This document shows positions 51,937 through 61,604 of a stretch of DNA of 64,000 nucleotides, piece by piece; within the stretch, counting starts at the first letter, position 1; every line of letters starts with the position of its first letter. Source of the DNA: an uncultured archaeon (lineage in GTDB: Archaea > Thermoproteota > Bathyarchaeia > Bathyarchaeales > Bathycorpusculaceae); assembly GCA_938023865.1 (NCBI GenBank), contig CALJDG010000048.1:26515-90514 (forward strand), written 5' to 3'. The notes under the pieces are model-generated. The model was not told where the DNA came from. It did not search any database and worked only from the letters and a program-made list of their open reading frames with translations. A program made the position numbers and the translations under genes.

Positions 51937-53347
51937 CGAGCACCCCCTTTACTCTTATGTGAGGACCCCCATCGCAAACAAAAGCTGTTTGACCCTTACC
52001 GCACCTTCCAGGCCAAAGCTCAAAATCCTTTCCAACAGCATCCACCTTATACAAAGTTTCAAGTGTATTACCGCTTATTGAAGCGTTACGCACTGGTTCG
52101 CCAATTTCACCCTTAACTATTTCATAGCCCTCTTGAATTCCAACCTGAAAAGTGCCGTCCAGGTTTGCTTGCCCGCCTCGAAAGCTTTTGAAGTAATACC
52201 CAAATTTTACGCCTTCAATAAGTTCTTCAAAAGATTGATCTTTCGGAGCTAGGAAAGTGTTTCGCATCCGTACTATTGGCTCCACGCGGAAGTCTTCAGC
52301 CCTCGCATTGCCTGTTAGCTTAGCATTAAATTTTTGTGCTGTTTCACGATTATGCATGAGCCCAACAACAAAGCCACCCTTGACTAGCTGCGTTTTTTGA
52401 GCTGGTACACCCTCGTCATCATATTTAAAAGAGCCAAAAGCTCCCTCAATGGTTCCATCGTCATAAATGGTGACAGCTTCAGAAGCCACTTTCTTTCTAA
52501 GCTTGTTCATGAGAACAGAGCCTGACATGGTTAGATCAGCCTCAGCCAGATGACCAAAAGCCTCGTGGATAAAAACCCCGACAACGTTTGGACCTAAAAC
52601 CACGGGGAAAGTTCCGCCTTTTGGAGCCTTTGCCTTTAATTGCTTGATAGCCCTTTTTGCAACTCTTTCCCCGATAATCTCTGGGGCCTCGATATCAAAG
52701 ACTTCAAAGCCGCTTGTTGAGCCCACTTCTTCGCGGCTAAATGCGAAAACTTCTCCTTCTTTTGCAGTAGCGAGAATTCTTGACCAAACATACAGTTTAT
52801 CTTGCCCAATGAAAGAGCCTTCATTATTCAAGAAATAGCTTGTTCCAACAATGTCTAGATAGTCTATCGTGCAGCTTTTAACTCGCTGATCATACTCCAA
52901 GACTGTTTCTGCGATAGTTGAAGCTGTTCTTATCTTATCTTCTATGGAGATTTTTGAGGGGTCTTTTTTGGGCTTTACAAAAACACGATCTTCAAAGGCT
53001 TTACTTTCAATAAGCTTTATTGGATTTTTAATTTTCTGGCTGGCTGCTTTAGCCATTTTGCAAGCTTCAGAAACAACATCCATCAAAACTTCAGCATCAA
53101 GCGAGTATGAAGATGCAAAACCCCACGCACCATTAACGAGCACCCTTAAAGCGGCTCCATTTTCAATACCTTCTTTAGCTGCTTCAACTCTTTCCTCCTT
53201 GATGGTAAGCATAGTCTTGAAAAGTTTCTGTACACGAACCTCTACATAATCAGCGGCAAACTTATCGACAGCTGCATTAACGACTTTGGCTATAGTATCT
53301 TCCAAAACACTCCTTCCTTGTGCAGGGTCTATAGAGGATGTAATCAC
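51920..53347 (-). CDS. tldD: TldD-family metalloprotease
   Basis: 475 residues starting at GTG. The zinc motif HEAFGH (in [16 protein letters not shown]) is followed by [56 protein letters not shown] and [60 protein letters not shown]. All family landmarks are present. With the overlapping tldE it forms the two-subunit protease; in bacteria this pair matures microcin B17 and degrades CcdA, in archaea the substrates are unknown. Confidence 0.95.
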   Translation of the reverse strand: MITSSIDPAQGRSVLEDTIAKVVNAAVDKFAADYVEVRVQKLFKTMLTIKEERVEAAKEGIENGAALRVLVNGAWGFASSYSLDAEVLMDVVSEACKMAKAASQKIKNPIKLIESKAFEDRVFVKPKKDPSKISIEDKIRTASTIAETVLEYDQRVKSCTIDYLDIVGTSYFLNNEGSFIGQDKLYVWSRILATAKEGEVFAFSREEVGSTSGFEVFDIEAPEIIGERVAKRAIKQLKAKAPKGGTFPVVLGPNVVGVFIHEAFGHLAEADLTMSGSVLMNKLRKKVASEAVTIYDDGTIEGAFGSFKYDDEGVPAQKTQLVKGGFVVGLMHNRETAQKFNAKLTGNARAEDFRVEPIVRMRNTFLAPKDQSFEELIEGVKFGYYFKSFRGGQANLDGTFQVGIQEGYEIVKGEIGEPVRNASISGNTLETLYKVDAVGKDFELWPGRCGKGQTAFVCDGGPHIRVKGVLVGGSA

Positions 53348-53408
53348 GAAAATGCCATTAATAAAAATTGTTAATAGAATAATCGTTTGGTGAGTTGAAT
53401 TTTACGCC

Positions 53409-53750
53409 TTACGCATGAGAAGCTTCACTTGGCTTGCAAAGTCTCTTTCTCGCAGGTTCTTCAAACTCTATTCGACGGAGTAGCCCGTAACTTGAGTAGA
53501 TATCTTCCAAAATTTTCCGCTCAACGACATAAGCTCCAGACCTTAGGAATTCCTCAAGTCCTTTCGCAAATAAATCGATCTTATCAGCAATTTCATTTGA
53601 TTTAACCGAATAGTTGCTCTCTAAATAACGATAGATTAGGCGTGTGGCCTCGTCGCCGAAGATTTGTCTCATGATACGGTCGATTATCTTACAGATTTTA
53701 TCATTTTCTCTTGGCATTAGCTGGTTTATTGTAGTGTTCATCGACATCAA
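53409..53750 (-). CDS. Small helical protein, NitrOD5-like (tentative)
   Basis: 113 residues, mostly helical: IDRIMRQIFGDEATRLIYRYLESNYSVKSNEIADKIDLFAKGLEEFLRSGAYVVERKILEDIYSSYGL. The pattern (helix with FG, Y-x-L-E-x-x-Y, then a long helix ending in a V-E-x-x-I-L-x-x-I) resembles the NitrOD5 output domain of TACK archaea. The resemblance is from memory. It has no membrane segment or cysteines. It stands alone between endonuclease Q and tldD, all on the minus strand. Confidence 0.7.
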   Translation of the reverse strand: MMSMNTTINQLMPRENDKICKIIDRIMRQIFGDEATRLIYRYLESNYSVKSNEIADKIDLFAKGLEEFLRSGAYVVERKILEDIYSSYGLLRRIEFEEPARKRLCKPSEASHA

Positions 53751-53833
53751 AGTATCGTGTGTATTCCGACTTAATAAGCTTTGCCGTTTACACGTCTAAC
53801 ACATATACACAACAAAAACATAAACAAAAACTG

Positions 53834-55123
53834 TTACATGAAATCAGTAAGATTCAACTGTTGAACTTTTCCCGAATTACTCTTCACAGAAATCGCCTCA
53901 TCGCCGAAAATAATTGGACGGCCATAAACCCCATCGTATCCGGGCACCACCTTGATTCTATCTTCTCTAACCAGGATTATTGCCTCTGCAACTCTCTCAT
54001 AAACAATTGATTGCAAAGCATCCCTCGACACGTCAATTAATACGGAATATTCGTCTCTAAACTTTTCCACCAACTTATTGTAAATGCTCCAAACCTGCTG
54101 TGAAGAGGGAGAATCGACCTTTAAAACAGTTGCAATGATCTCTGACAGAGGAAGCAAATGCAAATATCCTATAGCATTTTCAGGCTTAAACCCAGTTGGG
54201 CGATCTGCAAGCTCCTCAACCCTTTGCTCAACGCCCTTAGTTAATTTTTTGCGGCAAACAGGACAAATGTTGCCGAGCTTGATAGCTTCTCTCGGCGAAA
54301 GTGAAACATTACAGTTTCTATGTCCAGTCCAGTGGTACTTTCCATAAGCGGGGTCTGTTTCAACCGTAAACTTGAACTTTGCCTTGTCCTTATTTTTGAT
54401 GGCATCTACAATTTTCCAATAGCTTGGGCTCTTCAACTCGAAAACATTAGCCTCCCTTCCCATCCTCCATGGCCAGAAGCTGTGACTGTCGCTGTTTGAG
54501 ACTAATGCGAACTTATCAAGTTTGCTTAGGCGCCAATTCATGAGCGGATCTGAAGATAACCCTGTTTCGAGGGCGTAAATGTACTTGGTCATGTCTTGAT
54601 AGCAGTCTTCTACATTATCGAAGCCACTAAAAGCGCCGAATATGCTGAACCAAGGTGTCCAAGCATGGGCTGGAAAAACCATGTTATCCTTTGAAACTTC
54701 CATAACCTCTTCAACGAGTTGTGGAGCAGACATGTCGAGGGTTGGTCGTCCATCAACCGATAAATCACCATACTTTGCAAGGCGCTCGTTTATTTGAACT
54801 GCAGTTTCCATGCTTGGTGTCAGTATAACGTGGTGAATCTTTTTTACCTCATTTTCAAAAGCGAATATTGTGCTGACCTCAGTTGTTACCATAAAATATA
54901 TCGAAAAATCTGGATTCCTGGCAACTTTATATAGTCCAGTTCCAGCCTCTTCCACTAGTGCCTCTTGCAGTTCCTTGATCCATTTAGGATGGGTGAAATC
55001 TCCTGTGCCAACAAGGTTTAAGCCTTTAATTTTGGCGAAACGGGCAATTTCTTCAATGCTCATTTTCTGGCTTGTGGCACGACTATAACGCCCATGAATA
55101 TGGAGATCTGCTATAACCCTCAT
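53834..55123 (-). CDS. Endonuclease Q-like PHP-domain protein (TIGR00375)
   Basis: EndoQ cuts DNA 5' of deaminated bases (hypoxanthine, uracil) and abasic sites. 429 residues. The PHP metal site opens with ADLHIHGRYSRAT (5-16) and goes on with VGTGDFTHPKWIKEL, MVFPAHAWTPWFSIFGAFSGFD and LVSNSDSHSFWPWRMGREANVF. A zinc finger, C-N-V-S...ICPVCRKKLTKGVEQRV, and the helical C-terminal domain follow. All of these are family hallmarks. ATG start. Confidence 0.92.
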   Translation of the reverse strand: MRVIADLHIHGRYSRATSQKMSIEEIARFAKIKGLNLVGTGDFTHPKWIKELQEALVEEAGTGLYKVARNPDFSIYFMVTTEVSTIFAFENEVKKIHHVILTPSMETAVQINERLAKYGDLSVDGRPTLDMSAPQLVEEVMEVSKDNMVFPAHAWTPWFSIFGAFSGFDNVEDCYQDMTKYIYALETGLSSDPLMNWRLSKLDKFALVSNSDSHSFWPWRMGREANVFELKSPSYWKIVDAIKNKDKAKFKFTVETDPAYGKYHWTGHRNCNVSLSPREAIKLGNICPVCRKKLTKGVEQRVEELADRPTGFKPENAIGYLHLLPLSEIIATVLKVDSPSSQQVWSIYNKLVEKFRDEYSVLIDVSRDALQSIVYERVAEAIILVREDRIKVVPGYDGVYGRPIIFGDEAISVKSNSGKVQQLNLTDFM

Positions 55124-55225
55124 TGTTCTCGTTAAACATCATAGTGCTTAATGCTTAAGTTATTTGCGGAAGTCAGCAAAGCGCCCTATCCCCTACAGAT
55201 TAGTCCGTTGGTATATGCCTAATAC

Positions 55226-56009
55226 TCATGGATCGCAGAGGCTTGCATAAAGCATGAAGAAAGGTCGAATTTGCATTAGAAACTTTACAGAATTGATTGA
55301 AAAGCTGCCACTTAGTAGCGATTCATCGCCAGATGCGATCCAGTTTTTAATAACCTTGATAGCTTCGCTTAAATTGTTAACTATCATATCTGGTTCAGCC
55401 TCGGATGATAATTTTTGGGCTTTTCTGTCTCTTTCGAGGAAAAATGCGCGCATACCCACCTTTTGTGAAAGAGAATGTCAACATCCTTTTCGTTTCCTAT
55501 TATAACGGCTTGTTCTAGTTTTATCTTCAAAGGTTTTGAGGGCTTCCTGATAAATTTTGGGATTAGATTTTTCGCAGTGAAATGTGAATGCGTCGACTAA
55601 CAAGTCTACTTTGTCAATGATTGATTTTAACGCCTTTATATACATAAATTTAGCTATAAACGCGACAATCGCTGTTTTAAGTCGCAGCATTTTTGCCATG
55701 TTAAAGGCGTCCGGAACATCTGTGTAAAGCTTCCAGTTTTGGTTTTCGTAAAGGCTACTCCACTCATTAATGGTTTTGTTATCTATATTCACGCCTAACC
55801 TATTGCAAATCTGCCTAAGCCACATGTCCCACTATTCAAATTTTGGATAATCAACAAAAGACACATGGTGCCAAGCAGCATCCAAAGCTTGAGGATAAAC
55901 CTTATAGCCGCGGGATACAGGAAAGTCCGAAACAAAGCGACCGCTCAAAGGCTTTTTTAGAAAAAGCCACAGTGCCGCATAAATCGAAGAAAACGGCGTT
56001 TAATCTCAT
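55226..56009 (-). pseudogene. Decayed HAD-superfamily hydrolase
   Basis: On the minus strand a HAD-type protein can be pieced together. It starts at ATG 56009 with MRLNAVFFDLCGTVAF (motif I, DLCGT), loses frame near 55960, continues as RGYKVYPQALDAAWHHVSFVDYPKFE, meets an in-frame TAG at 55832-55834, and continues WDMWLRQICNRLGVNIDNKTINEWSSLYENQNWKLYTDVPDAFNMAKMLRLKTAIV (motif II region) to AFTFHCEKSNPKIYQEALKTF. It changes frame again near 55500 to reach QAVIIGNEKDVDIL (motif IV) and once more near 55455 into VGMRAFFLERDRKAQ, ending at 55226. Four lesions make it a pseudogene. Confidence 0.85.
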
Positions 56010-56118
56010 AAAAACAATTTTACGTACAAGAGAATATAAAGATGCCTAAACATGAGGAATACAGCTTGCGTTTCAAAATGGTTTATAGGACGCTGACGAA
56101 ACTTTGAATTAGATAATT

Positions 56119-57240
56119 ATGAAAATGGGCTTTATTGTTAATCCGATTGCTGGCATGGGTGGAAGGGTTGGGCTTAAAGGGACAGATGGCGTTTTAGAAG
56201 AGGCTATTGCAAGAGGGGCTAAACCGGTATCTCCAAAAAGGGCCGTGGAGTTCCTTCAGGAACTTAAGGAAAGCACAAATGGAAACTTCATTAGGATAAT
56301 AACATGTCCCGATGTTATGGGCGAAGAGGAGGCAAAAGAAGCAAGCGTTGCCGCCGAGATTTTGCCCATGAAAATTGGAACGAAGACAACGGCAGAAGAT
56401 ACAAAAAAGGCTGTGGAGCTTTTGGCTGAGGCAAAAGTAGACCTCATAGTTTTTGTTGGTGGAGATGGCACGGCGAAGGACATCCTCGACGCTATGAAAA
56501 AGAAGCGTGTTGAACTGCCGGTTTTGGGGATTCCTTCAGGCGTGAAAATGTATAGCGGTGTTTTTGCCGTCAACCCGTCAGACGCCGTTGAGGTTATCTT
56601 AGCCTATGCAAGAAGCGAAGCGGAAACGACTGAGTTTGAAGTTATGGATGCCGATGAAACCGCCATAAGAAGCGACACTTTCGCTGTTAGGCTTTACGGC
56701 TTTTTGAAGGGACCCTTCCTACCTATGAGGATTCAAGGAAGTAAACAGGTCAGCCCAGAAACGGTAGATGAAAAAGAGAATCAGATGGCAATAGCCAAAT
56801 CAATAATTGAGGAAATGCAGCCTAACGCCACCTACATCCTCGGACCAGGAACAACCGTGAAATGCATAGCCGAGCTACTTGGCGTTTCCAAAACAGTATT
56901 GGGTGTTGACATATACAAAAACGGCAAAATCGTATTGGACGTAGACGAGAAGAAGATTTTAGAAAACATTGAAGACTGGCAGAATACTTGGGTAATTTTG
57001 TCGCCAATAGGGCGACAAGGCATCCTTTTAGGCAGGGGAAACCAGCAGATAAGCCCAGAAATCATAAAACGCATTGGAAAAAACAAGATAATCGTCGCTG
57101 CCACGAAAAGTAAGCTCCGCGACATAGAAGGCGGAATCTTAAGAGTTGACACCGGGGATGTGGAAACAGACAACATGCTTAGAGGATATATAAAGGTGGT
57201 TACGGATTACCGAGAATGGCGCCTTATGCCAGTAAAATGA
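56119..57240 (+). CDS. ATP-NAD kinase-like protein (NAD kinase superfamily, COG3199)
   Basis: 373 residues starting at ATG: MGFIVNPIAGMGGRVGLKGTDG at the N terminus, the phosphate-binding GGDGTAKDILD (in VFVGGDGTAKDIL) and VLGIPSGVKMYSGVFAVNP follow. This is the COG3199 branch, longer than classic NAD kinase, with a C-terminal domain (YILGPGTTVKCIAELLGVSKTVLGVDIYKNGKIVLDVDEK). The substrate may be NAD or another compound. The stop abuts the end of the convergent apgM gene (0 bases between). Confidence 0.88.
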   Translation: MKMGFIVNPIAGMGGRVGLKGTDGVLEEAIARGAKPVSPKRAVEFLQELKESTNGNFIRIITCPDVMGEEEAKEASVAAEILPMKIGTKTTAEDTKKAVELLAEAKVDLIVFVGGDGTAKDILDAMKKKRVELPVLGIPSGVKMYSGVFAVNPSDAVEVILAYARSEAETTEFEVMDADETAIRSDTFAVRLYGFLKGPFLPMRIQGSKQVSPETVDEKENQMAIAKSIIEEMQPNATYILGPGTTVKCIAELLGVSKTVLGVDIYKNGKIVLDVDEKKILENIEDWQNTWVILSPIGRQGILLGRGNQQISPEIIKRIGKNKIIVAATKSKLRDIEGGILRVDTGDVETDNMLRGYIKVVTDYREWRLMPVK

Positions 57241-58488
57241 CTAGGCACCGAACTTTTTAACCTTGCCGATCAAATTCATCAGAATTGGCATTAAGTCTCT
57301 CCCTCTTATCCTTCCTAAACCGCCTATTGCACATGCCCTCTCGCTAAATTCTTCAACGTCGTCGCTGCGCACATATGGACCCATTACGGCTACTGGGACT
57401 GGGTCGCCTTCATGATTCCCTGTTATGCATGATGTTGTATGATCAGCCGTTAAAGCTACATAGGTTTCACTTAAATCAACCTTGTTAAGTATGTAGGAAA
57501 GCATTCGGTCAATTTTCCCGATAACCTCAACCTTCTGCCTAATATTTCCATCGTGACTAGCAACATCCGGAGCCTTCACATGCAACAATACCAAATCATT
57601 ATCATCCAACGCTTGAACAGCAGCCTTCGCCTTAGCAATGTAGTCTGTCTGCGGAGTCCCAGTGGCACCCTTAACGGTTAATAGTTGCATGTCAGCAGCC
57701 CTACAAACGCCGCGAATCAGCGAGGTTGCAGCTACACAAACAGCCCTAACACCGTAAATCTCGCTGAGAAACTTAATTTTTGGCAAGGTGCCAGCTCCCC
57801 TAACTAGAATGGCGTTTGCCGGGGACAGTCCTCGTGCAACCCTTTCCTTATTTACTGGGTGCCCCTTCAGGATTTCATGAAATTTCTGTATAAGCTCGTT
57901 GAGGATTTTTGCGGTATGCTTTGCTTCAGGACTGCCATCTAATGGTTTAACTTCCAAAACTTTTTCTCCAACAACTCCAGGGTCGGAGTCGCTAATAGCT
58001 CGTGAGAGTTTTGAACCGCGTAGGACGAGAACCCCACGATGTTGAACTGTATTGGCAAATAGAAATTTAACGGAAGTTTCTGAAAGCTTAATTTTTTGGA
58101 GGCTTTCAGCAAGTTTGAAAGCGTCAGAATTGGCTATTCTTCCAGCCCTCCTATCTAAAACTACAAGGTTCTCGTTCACCGTCGCGAAATTGACCCTGAA
58201 ACAGACGTCTCCTTTCATAACGTTTATTCCAGACCCCAACGCTTCGAAAGCACCTCTACCTGAGTACACTTCAAAAGCGTCGTAACCTAGAAGCGCGAGT
58301 GTAGCGGTGTCGCTTCCCGGTGGAACACCTGGTGCTATTGGGTCCATTATTCCGCAAATTCCAACGCTGGCCATGTGATTCATTGAGGGCTTTCGTGCAA
58401 CCTCCAGTGGGGTTTTCCAGCCCAGTTCTTTTAATGGTCTATCAGCCATCCCATCTCCGATTATAAGGAGAACTTTCAATTCGACCAT
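57241..58488 (-). CDS. apgM: 2,3-bisphosphoglycerate-independent phosphoglycerate mutase, archaeal type
   Basis: Interconverts 3- and 2-phosphoglycerate. 415 residues of the alkaline phosphatase superfamily: LLIIGDGMADRPLKELGWKTPLEVARKPSMNHMASVGICGIMDPIAPGVPPGSDTATLALLGYDAFEVYSGRGAFEALG near the N terminus carries the metal and nucleophile (GSDTATL) sites; VLLHVKAPDVASHDGN and YVALTADHTTSCITGNHEGDPVPVAV supply the other metal ligands. Full length. Complements pgk and gap in the window. Confidence 0.96.
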   Translation of the reverse strand: MVELKVLLIIGDGMADRPLKELGWKTPLEVARKPSMNHMASVGICGIMDPIAPGVPPGSDTATLALLGYDAFEVYSGRGAFEALGSGINVMKGDVCFRVNFATVNENLVVLDRRAGRIANSDAFKLAESLQKIKLSETSVKFLFANTVQHRGVLVLRGSKLSRAISDSDPGVVGEKVLEVKPLDGSPEAKHTAKILNELIQKFHEILKGHPVNKERVARGLSPANAILVRGAGTLPKIKFLSEIYGVRAVCVAATSLIRGVCRAADMQLLTVKGATGTPQTDYIAKAKAAVQALDDNDLVLLHVKAPDVASHDGNIRQKVEVIGKIDRMLSYILNKVDLSETYVALTADHTTSCITGNHEGDPVPVAVMGPYVRSDDVEEFSERACAIGGLGRIRGRDLMPILMNLIGKVKKFGA

Positions 58489-58610
58489 CTTTCAAGCATG
58501 CTTACATTCTTAATTTGTTGGTAACGGTTAAAACACTTACCATTAGCTTTTGCTAGTCGAAAGAAACTTTAAATAATCTGATTGCGTTTTTAGGATGCGA
58601 GTGGTTTAAA

Positions 58611-58637
58611 ATGGGCGATTACGTTCCACCTTGCTAA
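58611..58637 (+). other. Possible 8-codon upstream ORF ahead of proS, within a hairpin
   Basis: ATG at 58611 opens MGDYVPPC and stops at 58635-58637. The TATA-like TTTAAATA at 58568-58575 would place transcription start near 58595, so this frame would lie in the proS leader. TGGGCG at 58612-58617 can pair with CGCCCA at 58652-58657, enclosing the frame. Two adjacent proline codons ahead of a prolyl-tRNA synthetase gene are suggestive, but a frame this short can arise by chance. Confidence 0.3.
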
Positions 58638-58723
58638 ACTTCTCCGAAAAGCGCCCAGCATAAAAACTAGCTTCGCACTAAAATTATATTCAACAAACAA
58701 CCAGAAGCAGAGGAGAGGATAAA

Positions 58724-60166
58724 ATGTCAGATTTAGGAATAACTGTCAAAAAGTCTGAGGACTTTTCCGAATGGTACACTCAAGTTGTGCTGAAATCTGG
58801 CCTCGCAGATTATGCGCCGATAAAAGGATGTATGATCTTCAGAGAGCTTTCATATGCCATATGGGAGAGAATCCAAGAAATCTTCAATGAGAAAATAAAG
58901 CGGACTGGACATAGAAACGTGTACTTTCCCCTCTTCATACCTGAGAGCTTTCTAAAGAAGGAGGCGGAACACTTCGCTGGCTTTGTACCAGAGGTTGCAT
59001 GGATAACTATTGGCGGGGATACACCATTAGAAGAGAAACTCGCCATAAGACCAACATCAGAAACAATAATTTACGCGACATACGCTAAATGGATCAGAAG
59101 TTGGAGAGACCTACCGATCAAGCTGAATCAATGGTGCAGTGTCGTAAGGTGGGAGACAAAAGCCACTAAACTTTTCCTCAGAACGAGGGAATTCTTGTGG
59201 CAGGAGGGACACACAGCCCACGCGACAAAGGAAGAGGCAGATAAAGAAGTTATGGAAATTCTTAACGAATACAAAGACTTGATGGAAAATTACTTGGCTA
59301 TTCCAGTGCTGGTCGGCATAAAAACTGAAAGCGAAAAGTTTGCTGGAGCCCTTTACACAACAACGTTGGAAGCCATAATGCCAGATGGTAAAGCACTGCA
59401 AATGGGTACATCCCACAATCTTGGACAAAACTTCTCAAAAGTTTTTGACATCAAATTCATAGGCGAGGACGAAAGGGAACATTATGTTTGGCAAACTTCG
59501 TGGGGCATATCAACACGGATTATAGGTGCATTAGTCATGGTTCACGGCGACGACAAAGGACTCATCATACCGCCAAGAATAGCCCCAATACAAGCCGTGA
59601 TAATTCCCATACCTTATAAAGAAGCTGACACAAGCGCAATATTCACAAAAGCAAGAGAAATCCATGAAAAACTACAAGAGGCAGGAATTTCCACGATCTT
59701 TGATGACAGGAAAGAGTATACTCCAGGATGGAAGTTTAACGACTGGGAGCTAAAAGGCGTGCCGCTGCGAATTGAGATAGGACCAAGAGACGTGAAACAA
59801 AGACAAGTAACAATTGCGAGGAGGGACACGCCTGAAAAACAAGTTGTAAAAGAAGAGAAACTCATTGAAACAGTGCAACAACTTTTAGAGGCAATCCAGA
59901 TCAACCTATTCAGCAAAGCCAAAAAGTTCTTGGAAGAGATGATAACTCCAGTAAAAGCTTACGACGATTTCAAACAAGTTTTAAAGGAAAAAGGCGGATT
60001 CATAAAGGCTTCATGGTGCGGTAGCCAAGAATGTGAGGGAAAAATAAAGGAGGAGACAAGCGCAACCATCAGGCTTATCCCGTTTGAAAAGGAAGAACCA
60101 TCCTCCAACTGCATTTACTGCGGAGAGAGAGCGAAAGAGGTGGTTTACTTCGCCAAACCATACTAG
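58724..60166 (+). CDS. proS: Prolyl-tRNA synthetase (archaeal/eukaryotic type)
   Basis: Class II synthetase. 480 residues from ATG with GAGGAGAGG 7 bases ahead. Motif 1 region: YAPIKGCMIFRELSYAIWERIQEIFNEKIKRTGHRNVYFPLFIPESFL; motif 2: LPIKLNQWCSVVRWETKATKLFLRTREFLWQEGHTAHATKEEA; motif 3: GALVMVHGDDKGLIIPPRIAPIQ. The anticodon domain and a C-terminal zinc-binding domain (WCGSQECEGKIKEE ... CIYCGERAKEVVYFAKPY, with the terminal tyrosine) mark the archaeal/eukaryotic type without the bacterial editing insertion. Confidence 0.97.
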   Translation: MSDLGITVKKSEDFSEWYTQVVLKSGLADYAPIKGCMIFRELSYAIWERIQEIFNEKIKRTGHRNVYFPLFIPESFLKKEAEHFAGFVPEVAWITIGGDTPLEEKLAIRPTSETIIYATYAKWIRSWRDLPIKLNQWCSVVRWETKATKLFLRTREFLWQEGHTAHATKEEADKEVMEILNEYKDLMENYLAIPVLVGIKTESEKFAGALYTTTLEAIMPDGKALQMGTSHNLGQNFSKVFDIKFIGEDEREHYVWQTSWGISTRIIGALVMVHGDDKGLIIPPRIAPIQAVIIPIPYKEADTSAIFTKAREIHEKLQEAGISTIFDDRKEYTPGWKFNDWELKGVPLRIEIGPRDVKQRQVTIARRDTPEKQVVKEEKLIETVQQLLEAIQINLFSKAKKFLEEMITPVKAYDDFKQVLKEKGGFIKASWCGSQECEGKIKEETSATIRLIPFEKEEPSSNCIYCGERAKEVVYFAKPY

Positions 60167-60190
60167 TGTGCACAAACTAAAACTGCTTGG

Positions 60191-61477
60191 TTAAATTTGC
60201 AGTTTTTCAGGCTCAACACGCCTTTCCTTTATGCTTAAATCGCTAACCCTAAACTTTCTATCTCCGTAAAGAATGGCATAATCCTCGCCATCGTAAAGAG
60301 CCGCGGCTATCCTACCGATGGCATCCGCCTTCATAATGCCGCTCCCGCTGGCGCCGCCAACAGCTATCAAATCCTTTTCCTCAAAAACCACCGGGTGCCC
60401 ATCTAGAGTGTTAATTTCATAAAGCCCAGCAAAAGCGGAATATGGACGGCAATCTTGAAACTGGGGAAAATACTTTACAAGAACCTGATATATTCCATAT
60501 TGGTAGAAGCCTTTCTCAGGTTGGGGGTCATCCTCAAGCTTAAATGCCCTTGGAAAGTCATCTGCATAACTAAGCCAAAAAACCCTCTCGGTTGGAAACG
60601 GCCTTATCAAAACTCTCGGCTTAGGCAGAATAGTGAAGGGCAAGCAGCCAGCAGGATTGAATCCCTCGGTGAAAAGCAAATGCCTTAAAAGGGGACTCTT
60701 GGCTTCCACTGCAAAAACCTGCCTCTTTTTAGGCTTTATAAAACACTCAATTCCGACACTGTCCAAAAGTTGAGGAATCCAAGCACCCGAAGCTAAAATT
60801 GTTTTCTTCGCTTTAATTATCCCCGAATCCGTCTTTATACCTGAAATTCTGGACTCTTGCCAGAAGAAGGGTTCTCCGGCAATTCCAATAGGCTTGCATG
60901 CCTCAACTATTAAGTCTTGGACTTTAACGCCATAACGGATTTCCCCGCCGAGGCGCAAAAACTCTTCTTCATAAAACTTAACTACGCAGTCAGCGTCAAC
61001 GATTCCGGCCTTTGGAATAAAAATTCCCTTATAAACGTCTTTTAAACCCATAAGCTCAGCTTCTTCATCGTCACGCAAACATATATTTAAGCCGAGTGGC
61101 TTAGCAAGCTCTTCGGCTTCATACTCCCTATATTTTAGGCTTTTTGCTGCCAATTTTTTTAAGATTGGAGCCATTTCTGCAAAATCATCCTCGCCCAAGA
61201 GCCACAAATATCCTATAAAAAACAACTTTAAGTCTACGCCGAGCTCTGTTTGTACGTAATTATAGAAATCGACAGAAGAATCTGAAAGAACATAATTTAT
61301 TGGAGAAGAGAATAAACAGCGGAATGCAGACATGCTCTTAGCAGTGCTTCCTTGTCCAGCTGCGCTAAACTTGTCAATGACAAGTATTTTCGAATCTGGA
61401 TTTTGCCTTTTAATGTGATAGGCTGTTGATAAGCCGATAACGCCAGCTCCAACTATGATCGCGTCATATTCAGTCAA
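60191..61477 (-). CDS. FAD-dependent oxidoreductase of the DAO (glycine/D-amino-acid oxidase) family
   Basis: 428 residues starting at TTG. The FAD fold reads DAIIVGAGVIGLSTAYHIKRQNPDSKILVIDKFSAAGQGSTAKSMSAFRC near the N terminus, and VGGASGSGIMKADAIGRIAAALYDG at the C terminus holds the second FAD contact. The middle shows KPKKRQVFAVEA and RPFPTERVFWLSYADDFP. Members act on glycine, sarcosine, proline or glycerol phosphate; the specific substrate cannot be fixed from sequence. It converges on proS with 24 bases between. Confidence 0.88.
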   Translation of the reverse strand: MTEYDAIIVGAGVIGLSTAYHIKRQNPDSKILVIDKFSAAGQGSTAKSMSAFRCLFSSPINYVLSDSSVDFYNYVQTELGVDLKLFFIGYLWLLGEDDFAEMAPILKKLAAKSLKYREYEAEELAKPLGLNICLRDDEEAELMGLKDVYKGIFIPKAGIVDADCVVKFYEEEFLRLGGEIRYGVKVQDLIVEACKPIGIAGEPFFWQESRISGIKTDSGIIKAKKTILASGAWIPQLLDSVGIECFIKPKKRQVFAVEAKSPLLRHLLFTEGFNPAGCLPFTILPKPRVLIRPFPTERVFWLSYADDFPRAFKLEDDPQPEKGFYQYGIYQVLVKYFPQFQDCRPYSAFAGLYEINTLDGHPVVFEEKDLIAVGGASGSGIMKADAIGRIAAALYDGEDYAILYGDRKFRVSDLSIKERRVEPEKLQI

Positions 61478-61604
61478 AGCTTTCCCTCGAGACTTGTGGA
61501 GTTTAAGAACGGTTAAAACATGTATTATAAATTTGCCTTTGGAATCTGTTTAAAAGGAACGTTTATCTATCTCAAAGGAATATGAGTCTAGAAATGCTTG
61601 GAAT

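Noticed and set aside
55949-55968. Hairpin GGCTTTTTTAGAAAAAGCC looking like a terminator
   Set aside because: It falls inside the decayed HAD coding sequence (codons for AFSKKAF) and has no gene end next to it, so it is probably coincidental.
55843-56049. 68-codon plus-strand frame ahead of the NAD-kinase-like gene
   Set aside because: It is antisense to the HAD pseudogene, has no recognisable protein pattern and is explained by the minus-strand codons.
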